A stretch of 7,640 nt of DNA, from positions 1 to 7,640 of the forward strand of contig JBBRMY010000122.1 of NCBI GenBank assembly GCA_038230595.1. Reading direction: 5' to 3'. Below the pieces are notes generated by a model. The model did not search any database and was not told where the DNA came from. It saw only the letters and a list, made by a program, of their open reading frames with translations. This DNA comes from JBBRMY01 sp038230595. Lineage in GTDB: Bacteria > Bacteroidota > Ignavibacteria > Tepidaquicellales > Tepidaquicellaceae. Below, in pieces: positions 1 through 5,871 of this stretch (positions are counted from its first letter, which is position 1; the number at the start of each line of letters is the position of its first letter). A program made the position numbers and the translations under genes.

Positions 1-96
1 GGTTGCAGCAGTTTTAACTTCCTGCTTGCTGCAGGCGAATGAAATAAATACGGATGTTACAAATAGCATGAAAAGAAGTTTGCGTGAAGCTTTCAT
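1..96 (-). CDS. Lipoprotein of unknown function, N-terminal fragment (runs off the left edge)
   Basis: Reading the minus strand from the ATG at 96-94 gives 32 codons, open to the window edge. The product starts MKASRKLLFMLFVTSVFISF and continues ACSKQEVKTAAT. This is a classic signal sequence: a basic n-region (K2, R5, K6), a hydrophobic core (about residues 7-20) and a cysteine at position 22 preceded by Ala. The cysteine is the likely lipidation site, cleaved by signal peptidase II; the residues before it (SFA) fit the loose Bacteroidota lipobox rather than the strict LAGC form. The acidic residue at +4 (C-S-K-Q-E) is compatible with surface-export signals described in Bacteroidota, but that is weak. 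No Shine-Dalgarno is visible, as for most genes here. The mature protein is outside the window, so function cannot be assigned. Confidence 0.75.
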   Translation of the reverse strand, partial: MKASRKLLFMLFVTSVFISFACSKQEVKTAAT

Positions 97-116
97 ATTG
101 TTTTTATTAAGTTTTA

Positions 117-135
117 AAGATCCGATAAGGATCTT
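117..135. repeat. Perfect 7-bp hairpin in the divergent spacer
   Basis: AAGATCC (117-123), loop GATAA, GGATCTT (129-135) form a perfect inverted repeat. It lies 20 bases upstream of the lipoprotein start and would be in its 5' leader on the minus strand. It is not followed by a T-run on either strand, so it does not look like a terminator. It could be an operator or leader structure; the sequence alone does not decide. Confidence 0.45.
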
Positions 136-224
136 GTTCAGAAATAAATGTACGGGTGTTTTGTTTTGTGCTTTTATTTAGACAGGATTTTTTGAAATTT
201 GGTTTAAGTATTTAAAGATATTTC

Positions 225-1328
225 TTGATCAAATTAATTGATACATACATATTAAAGAGCTTTGTGCGAAATCTTTTTTTTGCGCTCCTTAGCTTTATAC
301 TGATATTTATTCTTGTCGACCTATTTGAGAATCTGGATAAATTTATAGATAAATCTTTAAACATGAAACTTATCTTCCTTTATTATCTATATTTTATGCC
401 TGAGATATTAAAGTTGATTACACCTGTAGGAACTCTCCTTGCAGCACTTTTTACCACCAGTAAATTTGTGAATTTTTCAGAAATGACAGCCTTCAACTCA
501 TCAGGAATCAGCATATACAGATTCTTCCTCCCAATACTTATCTTCGGTTTATTCCTTACAGGACTATCATTTTACTTTAATGGATGGGTTGTTCCAAAAG
601 CAAATACAGCTAAATTAAAGTTTGAAAAGGAATTTCTCGGCAAAAATCAAAATCAGGGAGTTGAACAGAATTTATTGATGCAGCAGCCGGGAAATATAAT
701 TGTTCAAATGGACCTGTTCGATGAAATGAACAATTCAGCTAACAACATTCTCATTCAGATATTTGATTCAACAAAACTAAGAACCAGATTTGATATTAAA
801 TCAATGAAGTATGATCCCCTTCTTAAAGGCTGGATAGTTAATAATGCTATCAGAAGAGATTTTGATTCCACAGCAATGGAAAAACTTACCAATATTAATA
901 ATGTCAGATTGGATCAGATCCAAGAATTAAAAGGACTTATACTTACTCCTGAAATAATAAAGCAAAAAGAATTAAAGCCGGATGAGATGTTGCTTACAGA
1001 TCTAAGGGATTTTATTGATCAGCAAAAACTGACAGGATTGGACACTGCAAAAAATGAAGTGGATTATAATTCAAAGATCTCCTTCCCTTTCGCAAACCTG
1101 GTAACAATTATATTCGGTGTGTCTCTATCTTCAAACAGGAGAAAAAGCGGAGCTGCACTGCAATTCGGTATAAGCTTATTAGTAACTTTTATTTATCTTG
1201 GATTCCTTAAGATCTCACTGGTATTCGGATACAACGGAGATCTTAATCCTGTATTCACTGCATGGCTCGCAAATATCCTCTTCGCATTAGTCGCCTTCTA
1301 TTACTTACTAAAAATAAATAAAAGATAA
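225..1328 (+). CDS. LptF/LptG-family (YjgP/YjgQ) lipopolysaccharide export permease
   Basis: This 367-residue inner-membrane protein has the LptF/LptG layout: three N-terminal membrane segments (about 12-32, 58-78, 98-120), a soluble periplasmic beta-rich region (about 121-283) and three C-terminal segments (about 286-303, 309-332, 342-362). Family-typical stretches are FNSSGISIYRFFLP after the second segment and KISFPFANLVTIIFGVSLS at the fourth. In the known system LptF and LptG form the membrane channel that, powered by the ATPase LptB, lifts lipopolysaccharide from the inner membrane toward the LptC/A/D bridge. No partner subunit or lptB is in the window, so I cannot say which of the two it is. 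The start is TTG at 225: the frame has a stop at 213-215 and the next ATG is at codon 47, whereas homologs begin close to the sequence MIKLIDTYILK encoded from this TTG. The gene diverges from the lipoprotein and converges on the DUF3467 gene. Confidence 0.92.
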   Translation: MIKLIDTYILKSFVRNLFFALLSFILIFILVDLFENLDKFIDKSLNMKLIFLYYLYFMPEILKLITPVGTLLAALFTTSKFVNFSEMTAFNSSGISIYRFFLPILIFGLFLTGLSFYFNGWVVPKANTAKLKFEKEFLGKNQNQGVEQNLLMQQPGNIIVQMDLFDEMNNSANNILIQIFDSTKLRTRFDIKSMKYDPLLKGWIVNNAIRRDFDSTAMEKLTNINNVRLDQIQELKGLILTPEIIKQKELKPDEMLLTDLRDFIDQQKLTGLDTAKNEVDYNSKISFPFANLVTIIFGVSLSSNRRKSGAALQFGISLLVTFIYLGFLKISLVFGYNGDLNPVFTAWLANILFALVAFYYLLKINKR

Positions 1329-1354
1329 TATTTATCTCGAAACAAAATAAATAT

Positions 1355-1377
1355 TTCCCAAATGCTTTTATCGGGGA
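1355..1377. repeat. Hairpin repeat family A, copy 1 (left arm partly decayed)
   Basis: TTCCCAA (1355-1361), loop ATGCTTTTA (1362-1370), TCGGGGA (1371-1377). The loop is identical to the copy at 7074 and differs by one base from the copy at 6814. The right arm is the exact complement of the left arm of the 7074 copy (TCCCCGA). Here the stem keeps five Watson-Crick pairs plus a T-G wobble and one A-C mismatch. It lies 26 bases after the permease stop codon. No T-run follows, so terminator function is not obvious. Confidence 0.6.
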
Positions 1378-1405
1378 TTAAGTGCCATTCTTACAACACT
1401 TCGCC

Positions 1406-1429
1406 GCTGTTGGTGTTTTCACCAACAGC
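1406..1429. repeat. Perfect 10-bp hairpin between converging genes
   Basis: GCTGTTGGTG (1406-1415), loop TTTT, CACCAACAGC (1420-1429) form a perfect, GC-rich stem in an AT-rich spacer, between the permease and the DUF3467 gene. It lies 18 bases past the DUF3467 stop codon on the minus strand. There is no T-tract on either side, so it is not a canonical rho-independent terminator, although it could stabilise 3' ends or help end transcription of both genes. Nine bases of the right arm (CACCAACAG) recur directly at 1437-1445, giving the left arm a second possible partner. Confidence 0.65.
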
Positions 1430-1447
1430 CACAATACACCAACAGAA

Positions 1448-1795
1448 TCAATTTATCTTCTCATCCTTAGGCTTCACAGGAAGCGGAAGTCCGAATGAAT
1501 TTGGAGTATTCTGATGGATCTGTATTTCGCCATACTGTTGTTCATAACCTGCTACTGAGTTCTGCAATGCCGCTAAATACATTTTAGCATGCTGTGGTGT
1601 CATTATTATTCTTGCATGGACCTTTGCCTTAGGTATTCCCGGAAATACTCGTGTAAAATCTATTATAAATTCAGCGGGTGAATGTGTTAAAATTGCAAGA
1701 TTAGAATAAATTCCTTCTGCTTCTTTCTCTCCCAATTCAATATTAATCTGCTGCTGTTGTGGTAAATTCTTTGGATCCTCGTTGTTGTCTTTCAT
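1448..1795 (-). CDS. DUF3467 domain protein
   Basis: This 115-residue cytoplasmic protein matches the small DUF3467 family. The conserved core covers about residues 17-85: INIELGEKEAEGIYSNLA, then HSPAEFIIDFTRVFPGIPKAKV, then RIIMTPQHAKMYLAALQ. The N-terminus is short, polar and Q-rich (PQQQQ); the C-terminus is a proline/lysine-rich tail. There is no signal peptide or membrane segment. The family is widespread in Bacteroidota and other bacteria and its function is unknown; I do not propose one. The ATG at 1795 is chosen because the conserved core starts soon after it and nothing upstream in frame looks conserved. It is a single-gene unit, converging on the permease gene and divergent from the kinase gene. 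Confidence 0.88.
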   Translation of the reverse strand: MKDNNEDPKNLPQQQQINIELGEKEAEGIYSNLAILTHSPAEFIIDFTRVFPGIPKAKVHARIIMTPQHAKMYLAALQNSVAGYEQQYGEIQIHQNTPNSFGLPLPVKPKDEKIN

Positions 1796-1868
1796 CTGTA
1801 TTTAATTGTCATTTTTATGAAATTAAAAATATTAACTATAGAAACATTAATAAACCCTATTATTCATC

Positions 1869-1899
1869 TTGAAAAATTTTCATATTCTTACTAATTTAA
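1869..1899 (+). promoter_or_regulatory. Possible Bacteroidota-type promoter for the kinase-recO-protease run
   Basis: TTG at 1869-1871 and TAATTTAA at 1892-1899 are separated by 20 bases, resembling the Bacteroidota primary sigma pattern TTG, 19-20 bases, TAnnTTTG with one mismatch at the end. It would leave a leader of about 30 bases before the kinase ATG at 1939. The region is very AT-rich, so chance matches are likely. Confidence 0.3.
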
Positions 1900-1938
1900 A
1901 TGTCGTATTGACATTAACTTTCAATAAATTATTACTTA

Positions 1939-2862
1939 ATGAGTCTTCTCGTAATCGGTACACTTGCTTTAGATACAATCGAAACACCCTTCGGAATTGC
2001 TGAAAATACTTTTGGAGGCTCTGCAGCTTTTATAGCTGTTTCTGCAAGTTATTTTACAAATGATATTCGTCTTGTAGGGATTGTCGGTAATGACTTTCCG
2101 GAAAAAGAACTTGAATTCCTTAAAAGTAAAAACATAGATACCTCCGGAGTTGAAATTTCTAAAACCGAAAAAACATTTCATTGGCACGGGAAATATCATT
2201 TAGATATGAATGAACGCGATACCCTTGTTACAGACCTGAATGCATTAGCCATCTTTGATCCTAAAATATCTGAAAAATATCAGGACAGTGAATTCATTTG
2301 TCTTGGTAATATGGATCCGGTTATTCAAACTAAGATCATAAAGCAGTTAAAGAATCCAAAGCTTATAATGCTGGATACAATGAACTACTGGATCGAAAGT
2401 CAGTTAGATAATTTGAAAAAGACGTTGAAACTGATTGATCTGATAGTTATAAATGACAGTGAAGCAAGACAGTTAACTGAAGAATATAATCTGATTTCTG
2501 CTGCTAAGAAAATTAGAGAAATGGGACCGAAATATGTTATAATTAAAAAAGGTGAACACGGCGCTTATCTGTTTACAAAAGATTCAATGTTTGCAGCTCC
2601 TGCCTTCCCCCTTGAAAAGGTATTTGATCCAACAGGTGCCGGTGATACTTTTGCAGGTGGACTAATGGGATGGCTGACTAAAACAAATGACTTCTCTGAT
2701 GACAACATGAAGCTTGCTGTTATTTACGGAAGTGCAATGGCATCACTTTGCGTTGAAGAATTTGCTCTGGAAGGAATTAGAAATTTATCTAAAGAAAGAA
2801 TTATAAATCGTTTTAAAGATTTCAAGAGTCTTACAAACTTTAAGGAAATTCATTTAGATTAA
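1939..2862 (+). CDS. PfkB-family (ribokinase-like) sugar/nucleoside kinase
   Basis: This 307-residue cytoplasmic kinase has the ribokinase fold. Visible landmarks are the N-terminal substrate-site strand with G7 and D12 (VIGTLALDTIETPFG), a di-glycine at G26-G27 (FGGSAAF), the N-D-S-E motif at 172-175 (VINDSEARQL) used for magnesium/phosphate binding, and the PfkB signature DPTGAGDTFAGG at 230-241. The latter contains the anion hole G233-A-G235 and catalytic base D236. ATP-dependent phosphorylation of a hydroxyl on a sugar or nucleoside is expected. The substrate is uncertain: position 31 is Phe in GGSAAF where many sugar kinases have Asn (GGxxxN), so this is not a plain ribokinase or fructokinase. 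It resembles a conserved uncharacterised PfkB group with LDTIETPFG near the start. The start is ATG at 1939, directly before the first beta strand. The gene is followed 65 bases later by recO and could be co-transcribed with it. Confidence 0.88.
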   Translation: MSLLVIGTLALDTIETPFGIAENTFGGSAAFIAVSASYFTNDIRLVGIVGNDFPEKELEFLKSKNIDTSGVEISKTEKTFHWHGKYHLDMNERDTLVTDLNALAIFDPKISEKYQDSEFICLGNMDPVIQTKIIKQLKNPKLIMLDTMNYWIESQLDNLKKTLKLIDLIVINDSEARQLTEEYNLISAAKKIREMGPKYVIIKKGEHGAYLFTKDSMFAAPAFPLEKVFDPTGAGDTFAGGLMGWLTKTNDFSDDNMKLAVIYGSAMASLCVEEFALEGIRNLSKERIINRFKDFKSLTNFKEIHLD

Positions 2863-2885
2863 ACTTTTTAATGTTTTTTATATCC

Positions 2886-2911
2886 AACTGAATGGAGATG
2901 TGTGTTCAGTT
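2886..2911. repeat. 7-bp inverted repeat upstream of recO
   Basis: AACTGAA (2886-2892) and TTCAGTT (2905-2911) are perfect complements around a 12-base loop, in the 65-base gap between the kinase stop and the recO start. The stem is AT-rich and has no T-run after it, so it is a weak candidate for a leader structure or operator and may be chance. Confidence 0.25.
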
Positions 2912-2927
2912 ATAATTTCACAAAATC

Positions 2928-3629
2928 ATGGCTATAGTTCAGGATGATTGTATTGTATTAAAAAGCATCCGATACGGAGAGACCAGCCGGATAATAAATG
3001 TTCTTTCAAATAATAACGGAAAATTTTCAGCCATAGTTAAAGGTGCCAGAAAGCCCGGAACAAAGATAAGCGGTGTTATAGAACCTCTTAATCTGATAAA
3101 TATTATTTTTTATCATAAAAATAACAGAGACCTTCAGCTAATTTCAAAAGCTGAGTTTAAAAAGTCTTTCAAAAATATTCAGGAAGATCTTGATAAGCTG
3201 AGTGCAGGCTTCAGAATGGTAGAGCTTGTAAATAAAGCAGTATATGATAATGAGCCGGTAACTCCGATATTTTACCTGCTTTCTGAATGCATTTCCCTGC
3301 TGAATGAAAAAGGAATAAATAACGCACTTATTTTGTTATATTTTCAGTCAAAGCTGTCTTTAATGATGGGTATTTCACATCATTTTGACACAATTGACAA
3401 AATAAACGACAGGCATTTCCCTGATAAAGATCTTTTTGATCTTGAACCTGAAACTTTGATTTTTCTGAATGATATTTCAAAGAAAAAATTTTCAGAAATA
3501 AACAAAATTATGCCTGAGAATGAAACAATTTTGACTCTAAACAGTATTTATGATAAGTTCCTGTCCCGGCACATTGAGAATTTCGGGCAGTTACGGGCTA
3601 AAAATATTGTAACAGAAATTAATATTTAA
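2928..3629 (+). CDS. recO: DNA repair protein RecO
   Basis: This 233-residue protein matches RecO, which with RecR (and RecF) loads RecA onto SSB-coated single-stranded DNA during gap repair and also anneals strands. The N-terminal OB-fold domain (about 1-80) shows the typical opening: a short strand ending in DDCIVLKSIRYGETSRIINV, then GKFSAIVKGARKPGTKISGV, rich in basic residues that contact DNA. The C-terminal helical domain follows (about 85-233). Many RecO proteins carry a four-cysteine zinc site in the C-terminal domain; here the only cysteines are C8 and C121, so that site is absent, as in some other lineages. The start is ATG at 2928; no Shine-Dalgarno is visible. The gene lies between the kinase and the protease on the same strand, with gaps of 65 and 83 bases. 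Confidence 0.9.
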   Translation: MAIVQDDCIVLKSIRYGETSRIINVLSNNNGKFSAIVKGARKPGTKISGVIEPLNLINIIFYHKNNRDLQLISKAEFKKSFKNIQEDLDKLSAGFRMVELVNKAVYDNEPVTPIFYLLSECISLLNEKGINNALILLYFQSKLSLMMGISHHFDTIDKINDRHFPDKDLFDLEPETLIFLNDISKKKFSEINKIMPENETILTLNSIYDKFLSRHIENFGQLRAKNIVTEINI

Positions 3630-3695
3630 CATTATTGAAAATATATACTGCTTAAAAAAAGCAAATAATTCACAAAAAATCGAATAGAATAACTC

Positions 3696-3701
3696 AAGGA
3701 G
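3696..3701 (+). promoter_or_regulatory. Strong Shine-Dalgarno before the Do-type protease
   Basis: AAGGAG at 3696-3701 is followed by 11 bases and the ATG at 3713. It is notable because I see no comparable site before the other genes in this window, which begin after plain AT-rich leaders as is usual in Bacteroidota-like bacteria. It supports the ATG at 3713 as the start and suggests efficient translation of the protease. Confidence 0.6.
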
Positions 3702-3712
3702 AAACAAACAAC

Positions 3713-5236
3713 ATGAAAAAAAAATCAGTTATTGCCGCAGGTCTGCTAGTAGTTTTTGCATTGGCCTTTGGCGGTATTTTAATTGCAAGCTTCAGCGGCA
3801 TCAAAACTATTATTGCAAATACACCTATTGAATTTAAATCTACACCCCCTATTACAAATCCAAATCCAACTCTTAAAGCTTTAAATGAAGGGTTCATGGA
3901 TATTTCAAAAGCAGTCACGCCTACAGTTGTTAATATCGATGTTACTGCAGCGGCAAAAAAGAACGAGAATCCACAGGGACAAAACTCCCCTTTCTTTTTC
4001 TTCGGACCTGATGGACAGCAGCAAGCTCCCGATGATGCACCAAGCAGAGGGACAGGTACAGGATTCATTATCAGTGCTGATGGATATATACTTACAAATA
4101 ATCACGTAGTAAAAGAAGCTAAAGAGAACGGAATTAAAGTTCAGCTGAACGATAAAAGAGAATATATTGCTCATCTTATCGGTACAGATCCGAACACTGA
4201 TGTTGCAGTTATAAAAATAGATGCGACTGATCTTCCCGTAGCTTCACTTGGAAATTCAGATGATGTACAGGTAGGACAATGGGTTATTGCAGTTGGTAAT
4301 CCCCTGCAGCTAAACTCAACAGTTACTTCCGGAATTATTTCAGCTTTAGGAAGAAACATACAGATCGATCAGAACAGCTATGCAATAAATAATTTTATAC
4401 AGACAGATGCAGTTATCAATCCGGGTAATAGCGGTGGACCATTAGTTGATATTAACGGTAGCGTTATCGGTATCAACTCAGCTATTAAAACACAAAGCGG
4501 ATTTTATCAGGGATATGGTTTTGCAATTCCAATTAATATTGCTAAATCAGTTGCAACAGAGCTTATCAAATCAGGTAAGATCACAAGAGGATACATCGGA
4601 GTTTCAATAAAAGATGTTGATGTAAAAGAAGCAAAAGGCTTAGGACTTGATAAAGCAAGTGGTGTATTGATCCAGGATGTTGTAAAAGGCGGAGCAGGAG
4701 AAGATGCAGGATTAAGAGTTGGCGATATTATAATTTCAGTTGACGGTAAAAACGTTGATGCTGCAAATCAGCTTCAGACACTTGTCGGAACTAAGAGACC
4801 GGGAGAAGAAGTTGTTTTAAAATTGTTCAGAGATGGAAAAACGATGGACCAGACTGTAAAGTTAAAAGCACGCGAGGAAACAAAAACCAATGATACATCG
4901 TTAAATGATAACAGCAATAAGAACGAACAGAATGGCACACCAAGTTCAAAGAGCTTTGATAAAGCAGGTTTTTCTGCTGCTGAACTTACTGCAGCTCAGA
5001 AAAAAGCTTTTGATTCAGAAAGTGGTGTAGTTGTAACATCTGTTAAGAAATATTCAGAAGCTTTTGACAGAGGATTAAGAGAAGGGCTGGCAATTGTAGA
5101 AGCTGATAAAAAGTCTATTTCATCTGTTGATCAGCTTGAATCAGCAATAAATTCAAAATCCAAAGGAGATGTATTAATTCTAAAAGTAAAATCTCCACAA
5201 GGACAAGTAAGCCTTGTAGCAATAGAAATACAGTAA
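3713..5236 (+). CDS. degP: Periplasmic serine protease, Do/DegP (HtrA) family
   Basis: This 507-residue protein is an S1C protease/chaperone that degrades or refolds misfolded proteins in the periplasm. An N-terminal hydrophobic segment (about 5-28) is a signal peptide or membrane anchor. The trypsin-like domain (about 55-285) carries the full catalytic triad: H131 in TNNHVV, D163 in NTDVAV and S240 in GNSGGPL, so it should be active. A loop near 93-105 is rich in Phe, Gly and Gln (PFFFFGPDGQQQ), matching the LA regulatory loop. PDZ1 spans about 288-385 (GYIGVSIKDV at its start). A low-complexity Asn/Lys/Ser linker (about 390-415) leads to PDZ2 (about 416-507). Two PDZ domains and this length match DegP/MucD-type proteases better than one-PDZ DegS. 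It is preceded by recO and by a strong Shine-Dalgarno. Choice between degP, degQ and mucD names is arbitrary from sequence alone. Confidence 0.93.
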   Translation: MKKKSVIAAGLLVVFALAFGGILIASFSGIKTIIANTPIEFKSTPPITNPNPTLKALNEGFMDISKAVTPTVVNIDVTAAAKKNENPQGQNSPFFFFGPDGQQQAPDDAPSRGTGTGFIISADGYILTNNHVVKEAKENGIKVQLNDKREYIAHLIGTDPNTDVAVIKIDATDLPVASLGNSDDVQVGQWVIAVGNPLQLNSTVTSGIISALGRNIQIDQNSYAINNFIQTDAVINPGNSGGPLVDINGSVIGINSAIKTQSGFYQGYGFAIPINIAKSVATELIKSGKITRGYIGVSIKDVDVKEAKGLGLDKASGVLIQDVVKGGAGEDAGLRVGDIIISVDGKNVDAANQLQTLVGTKRPGEEVVLKLFRDGKTMDQTVKLKAREETKTNDTSLNDNSNKNEQNGTPSSKSFDKAGFSAAELTAAQKKAFDSESGVVVTSVKKYSEAFDRGLREGLAIVEADKKSISSVDQLESAINSKSKGDVLILKVKSPQGQVSLVAIEIQ

Positions 5237-5257
5237 AATATTTTTAATCGCTTCCAT

Positions 5258-5292
5258 CACCCCCTCCTTTTCAAGGAGAGGGTTTTGGGGTG
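5258..5292. repeat. GC-rich compound hairpin after the protease gene
   Basis: An inner perfect stem CTCCTT (5264-5269), loop TTC, AAGGAG (5273-5278) is flanked by CACCCC (5258-5263) and GGGGTG (5287-5292), which are also complementary. Eight extra bases (AGGGTTTT, 5279-5286) separate the two right-hand blocks. An alternative is to extend the inner stem with ACCC/GGGT across one C-A mismatch. It begins 21 bases after the protease stop. No T-run follows, so it resembles a dispersed intergenic repeat more than a terminator. Confidence 0.55.
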
Positions 5293-5336
5293 GTAATTCA
5301 ATAGGAAACAAAGGTTAATAACATAAACTTTCTCCT

Positions 5337-5362
5337 CGTTTCGATGCTCCGGCTTCGAAACG
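5337..5362. repeat. Hairpin repeat family D, copy 1 (diverged)
   Basis: CGTTTCGA (5337-5344), loop TGCTCCGGCT, TCGAAACG (5355-5362): an 8-bp perfect stem. Compared with the copies at 6936 and 7158 (CGTTACGA/TCGTAACG), one base in the left arm and its partner in the right arm have both changed, so pairing is kept. The inner GC/GC pairs within the loop are also retained. Confidence 0.7.
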
Positions 5363-5390
5363 CATATGAGTGTAAAACTACTTAAATATG

Positions 5391-5421
5391 TTGACTTTTT
5401 AATTGTTAATAACTAATTTTG
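5391..5421 (+). promoter_or_regulatory. Bacteroidota-type promoter for the two type IX-tailed genes
   Basis: TTG at 5391-5393, a 20-base spacer and TAATTTTG at 5414-5421 match the Bacteroidota consensus (TTG, 19-20 bases, TAnnTTTG) exactly. The box ends only five bases before the ATG at 5427, so transcription would begin at or within a few bases of the start codon. Confidence 0.5.
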
Positions 5422-5426
5422 ACAAG

Positions 5427-5819
5427 ATGGGAAAACACGGTTTAAAAATATTGATAATAGTGCTTTTTCTTTGCTGCAACGTAGCTTTTAGTGTTGCTGC
5501 AAATAAAGATCATATCAAATATAACGGAAAAGGTGCCGGTACAGCTCAACAAGTTGTTGAGTATAAATTGTATCAGAACTTTCCAAATCCGTTCAATCCC
5601 AACACCATTATCGGCTTCAAGATAAACAATCCCGGAACTGTCGTCATTAAAGTGCATAACCTGGTGGGGCAGGTAGTCGCAACTTTAGTTGATGAATATA
5701 AAAATCCCGGAAGTTACGAAGTGAACTTTGATGCTTCGAATTTATCAGCCGGTGTATATCTTTACAAGTTACAGATCAATGATTTCGTCTCTGTCAAAAG
5801 AATGACTCTTTTGAAATAG
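5427..5819 (+). CDS. Small secreted protein made of a signal peptide and a type IX sorting domain
   Basis: From the ATG at 5427 the product has 130 residues. Residues 7-25 (KILIIVLFLCCNVAFSVAA) form a signal peptide with likely cleavage after an Ala near 24-25. About 20 polar residues follow, then a C-terminal domain from about 45 to the end containing FPNPFNP (52-58), LSAGVYLYKL and the terminal KRMTLLK. This is the Por-secretion-tail/T9SS type A sorting domain, which normally directs a much larger N-terminal cargo across the outer membrane and is then removed. Here there is essentially no cargo. The frame could be extended to a TTG at 5403, but that would put eight poor residues before the signal peptide and lie inside the promoter, so ATG 5427 is preferred. 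The next gene starts 52 bases downstream and is probably co-transcribed. It may be a remnant of a larger gene or a genuine tiny tail protein. Confidence 0.75.
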   Translation: MGKHGLKILIIVLFLCCNVAFSVAANKDHIKYNGKGAGTAQQVVEYKLYQNFPNPFNPNTIIGFKINNPGTVVIKVHNLVGQVVATLVDEYKNPGSYEVNFDASNLSAGVYLYKLQINDFVSVKRMTLLK

Positions 5820-5871
5820 TTGAAATAATTTTTTATTGTAACAAAACAAAACCACTAATTAAAATTTAACG

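Noticed and set aside
97..224. Promoter for the permease gene
   Set aside because: Several TTG and TAnnTTT-like strings occur in this AT-rich stretch, but none has both elements at 19-20 bases, so I do not call one.
1969..2199. Minus-strand open frame of 76 codons within the kinase gene
   Set aside because: It is a shadow of the PfkB coding sequence with no domain or start context.
3694..4068. Minus-strand open frame of 124 codons opposite the protease gene
   Set aside because: It is antisense to the protease N-terminal half, which has a complete, conserved protein with the catalytic triad; the antisense translation shows no recognisable domain.
5403..5426. TTG at 5403 as the start of the small tail protein
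   Set aside because: It would place eight residues (MLITNFDK) before the signal peptide and lies within the promoter match; the ATG at 5427 gives a normal signal peptide.
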